From Owenia fusiformis (Eukaryota > Annelida > Polychaeta > Sabellida > Oweniidae), in NCBI GenBank assembly GCA_903813345.2, contig CAIIXF020000378.1, forward strand, positions 1 to 18,000: DNA of 18,000 nt. The letters are read 5' to 3'. The notes under the pieces were generated by a model. It was not told the DNA's origin, did no database searches, and saw only the letters and a list, made by a program, of their open reading frames with translations. Every line of letters starts with the position of its first letter. Within the stretch, counting starts at the first letter, position 1. The position numbers and the translations under genes were made by a program. Below are positions 17,259-18,000 of the stretch, piece by piece.

Positions 17259-17725
17259 CAGGGTGGTCCAAAAAATGGGACACTCGTATTTCAAAAATAA
17301 ATATTGATTTTCTTGATGAAAACATGTCATATTATATACCAGTGGATAGGGAATTTACTTATCTTTAATTTGATATATCATAAGTTCAAATTAGTTATAA
17401 TGTCTGTCAACCAGCGTTCATAATATAAAAAATGATGTCATTTTCATTTCAAAACAGGTTCTCCAAAACTTGCAAAAACCAAGTTTTTGTCAACTTTATT
17501 TGCATAAACAGATACTCAATATGCCCACCATTTTGATCAAATGTAGCCCTCAATTTTGGCCTAAACTGGTCAATAGCATCATTAATAAGCTGTTGAGACA
17601 ATAAATTTCACTTCTCAACAATTCTATCCTTAATAAGGGACTGAGTAGATGTAAGGGGTTCATGATAAACCAATTCGGTTAGTTCTCCCAATATTTGGTC
17701 GTCGCAGACGTTGATATCGGATGAC
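17259..17725 (-). mobile_element. Mariner/Tc1-like element, 3' part: TIR plus transposase C-terminus (decayed)
   Basis: The element begins after a TA with CAGGGTGGTCCAAAAAATGG (from 17259), a typical mariner-type terminal inverted repeat. Inward on the minus strand lies a transposase C-terminus. Reading from about 17725 down, it has INVCDDQILGELTELVYH, then QSLIKDRIVEK, an in-frame TGA (17608-17610), then INDAIDQFRPKLRATFDQNG and GHIEYL, ending at a stop at 17449-17451. The GELxELVY...LKxRI..... and GGHxEYL pattern is what Tc1/mariner transposases show after the third catalytic aspartate. The internal stop makes it inactive. The first catalytic domains are missing: the reading frame is cut near 17725, where a second fragment in the opposite orientation starts. 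It lies in the intron upstream of P450 exon A. Confidence 0.85.
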
Positions 17726-18000
17726 CCAATTATGCTATTTTTGGACCATCCTGATATGAGGTCATTTTTGAATCATTACATTTTCCAACAAGATGGGGCT
17801 CCAATTAATAGATCCCACAAGAGTGTCAAATGGTTAAAAGAAAATGTACCTAGATTCATCCCCCTTAATCACTGTCTCCCCAGATCACCGGATTACCCAA
17901 CATCTGCGACAACCACGTATGGGGAGAACTAACAGAATTAGTGTACCATAAATCCTTTACCATACATCTATTCAGTCCCTGAAGGACAGAATTATTGAGA
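17726..18000 (+). mobile_element. Mariner/Tc1-like transposase fragment, opposite orientation (decayed, runs off the window)
   Basis: The plus strand reads LFLDHPDMRSFLNHYIFQQD and continues GAPINRSHKSVKWLKENVPR to CLPRSPDYP. FQQDGAP carries the second catalytic Asp of the DDE/D triad, and PRSPD..P leads to the third. Near 17896 the frame shifts by one base, and the frame goes on as NICDNHVWGELTELVYHK. A second shift before QSLKDRIIE brings it to the window end. The last third matches the minus-strand fragment at 17610-17725 closely (GELTELVYH, QSL-KDRI), so two copies of the same family point away from each other. The breakpoint near 17725 is approximate. The second TIR, if present, lies past 18000. 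Two frameshifts rule out a working enzyme. Confidence 0.83.

Noticed and set aside
17405-17425. A PERW-like minus-strand reading (YERW)
   Set aside because: It lies upstream of the I-helix exon, inside the mariner 3' non-coding part, so the order is wrong. The true PERW is in exon D.

Overview
The window looks like eukaryotic nuclear DNA from a marine invertebrate. It is AT-rich, has almost no long open frames, carries GT-AG introns, and is packed with short interspersed repeats, inverted-repeat elements and Tc1/mariner remains. A lophotrochozoan, probably a mollusc, is my inference from the repeat style (units ending in GACGGAC-type runs, fold-back elements) and the P450 type. There is no prokaryotic gene organisation, rRNA, tRNA or CRISPR array.

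The only convincing host gene is a cytochrome P450 on the minus strand at the right end. Four consecutive exons (17062-17222, 16535-16695, 16238-16316, 14898-15056) join in frame across standard splice sites. They carry in order the I-helix oxygen-activation motif, the K-helix ExxR, the following beta strand, the PERW motif and the haem loop up to its cysteine. The style is that of the mitochondrial P450 clan. The 5' exons lie beyond position 18000; the last exon, just after the cysteine, was not found.

Layout. 1-1000: an AT-rich flank with a 3-unit tandem repeat (365-672). 1011-1454: an old minus-strand reading frame with two TGA stops and a heptapeptide repeat. 1609-1945: four 84-bp tandem units. 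2000-4880: mostly featureless, with two copies of a dispersed 'GTTACAGTTTTTACTAAA' repeat whose other copies are near 13720 and 14160. 4885-5650 and 8940-9676: two same-strand copies of a roughly 0.75-kb repeat. 6152-8442: three units of another repeat, the first split by a 1.18-kb element with terminal inverted repeats and a 5-bp target duplication. 11234-11594: a TA-flanked miniature element. 11747-12463: a fold-back element with tandemly repeated arms, inside or beside a 101-bp tandem duplication (12456-12642). 14481-14650: a 170-bp near-perfect palindrome in the intron downstream of the haem exon. 15880-16152: an inverted-repeat-rich patch in a P450 intron. 17259-18000: two decayed mariner-like transposase fragments in opposite orientation, starting 36 bp from a P450 splice acceptor.

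The biological story is one split P450 gene whose introns and downstream flank have accumulated several kinds of non-autonomous DNA transposon. I see no novel multigene system. The most interesting points are the P450 itself, the mariner insertion close to its splice site, the inverted mariner composite, and the nested and fold-back elements.
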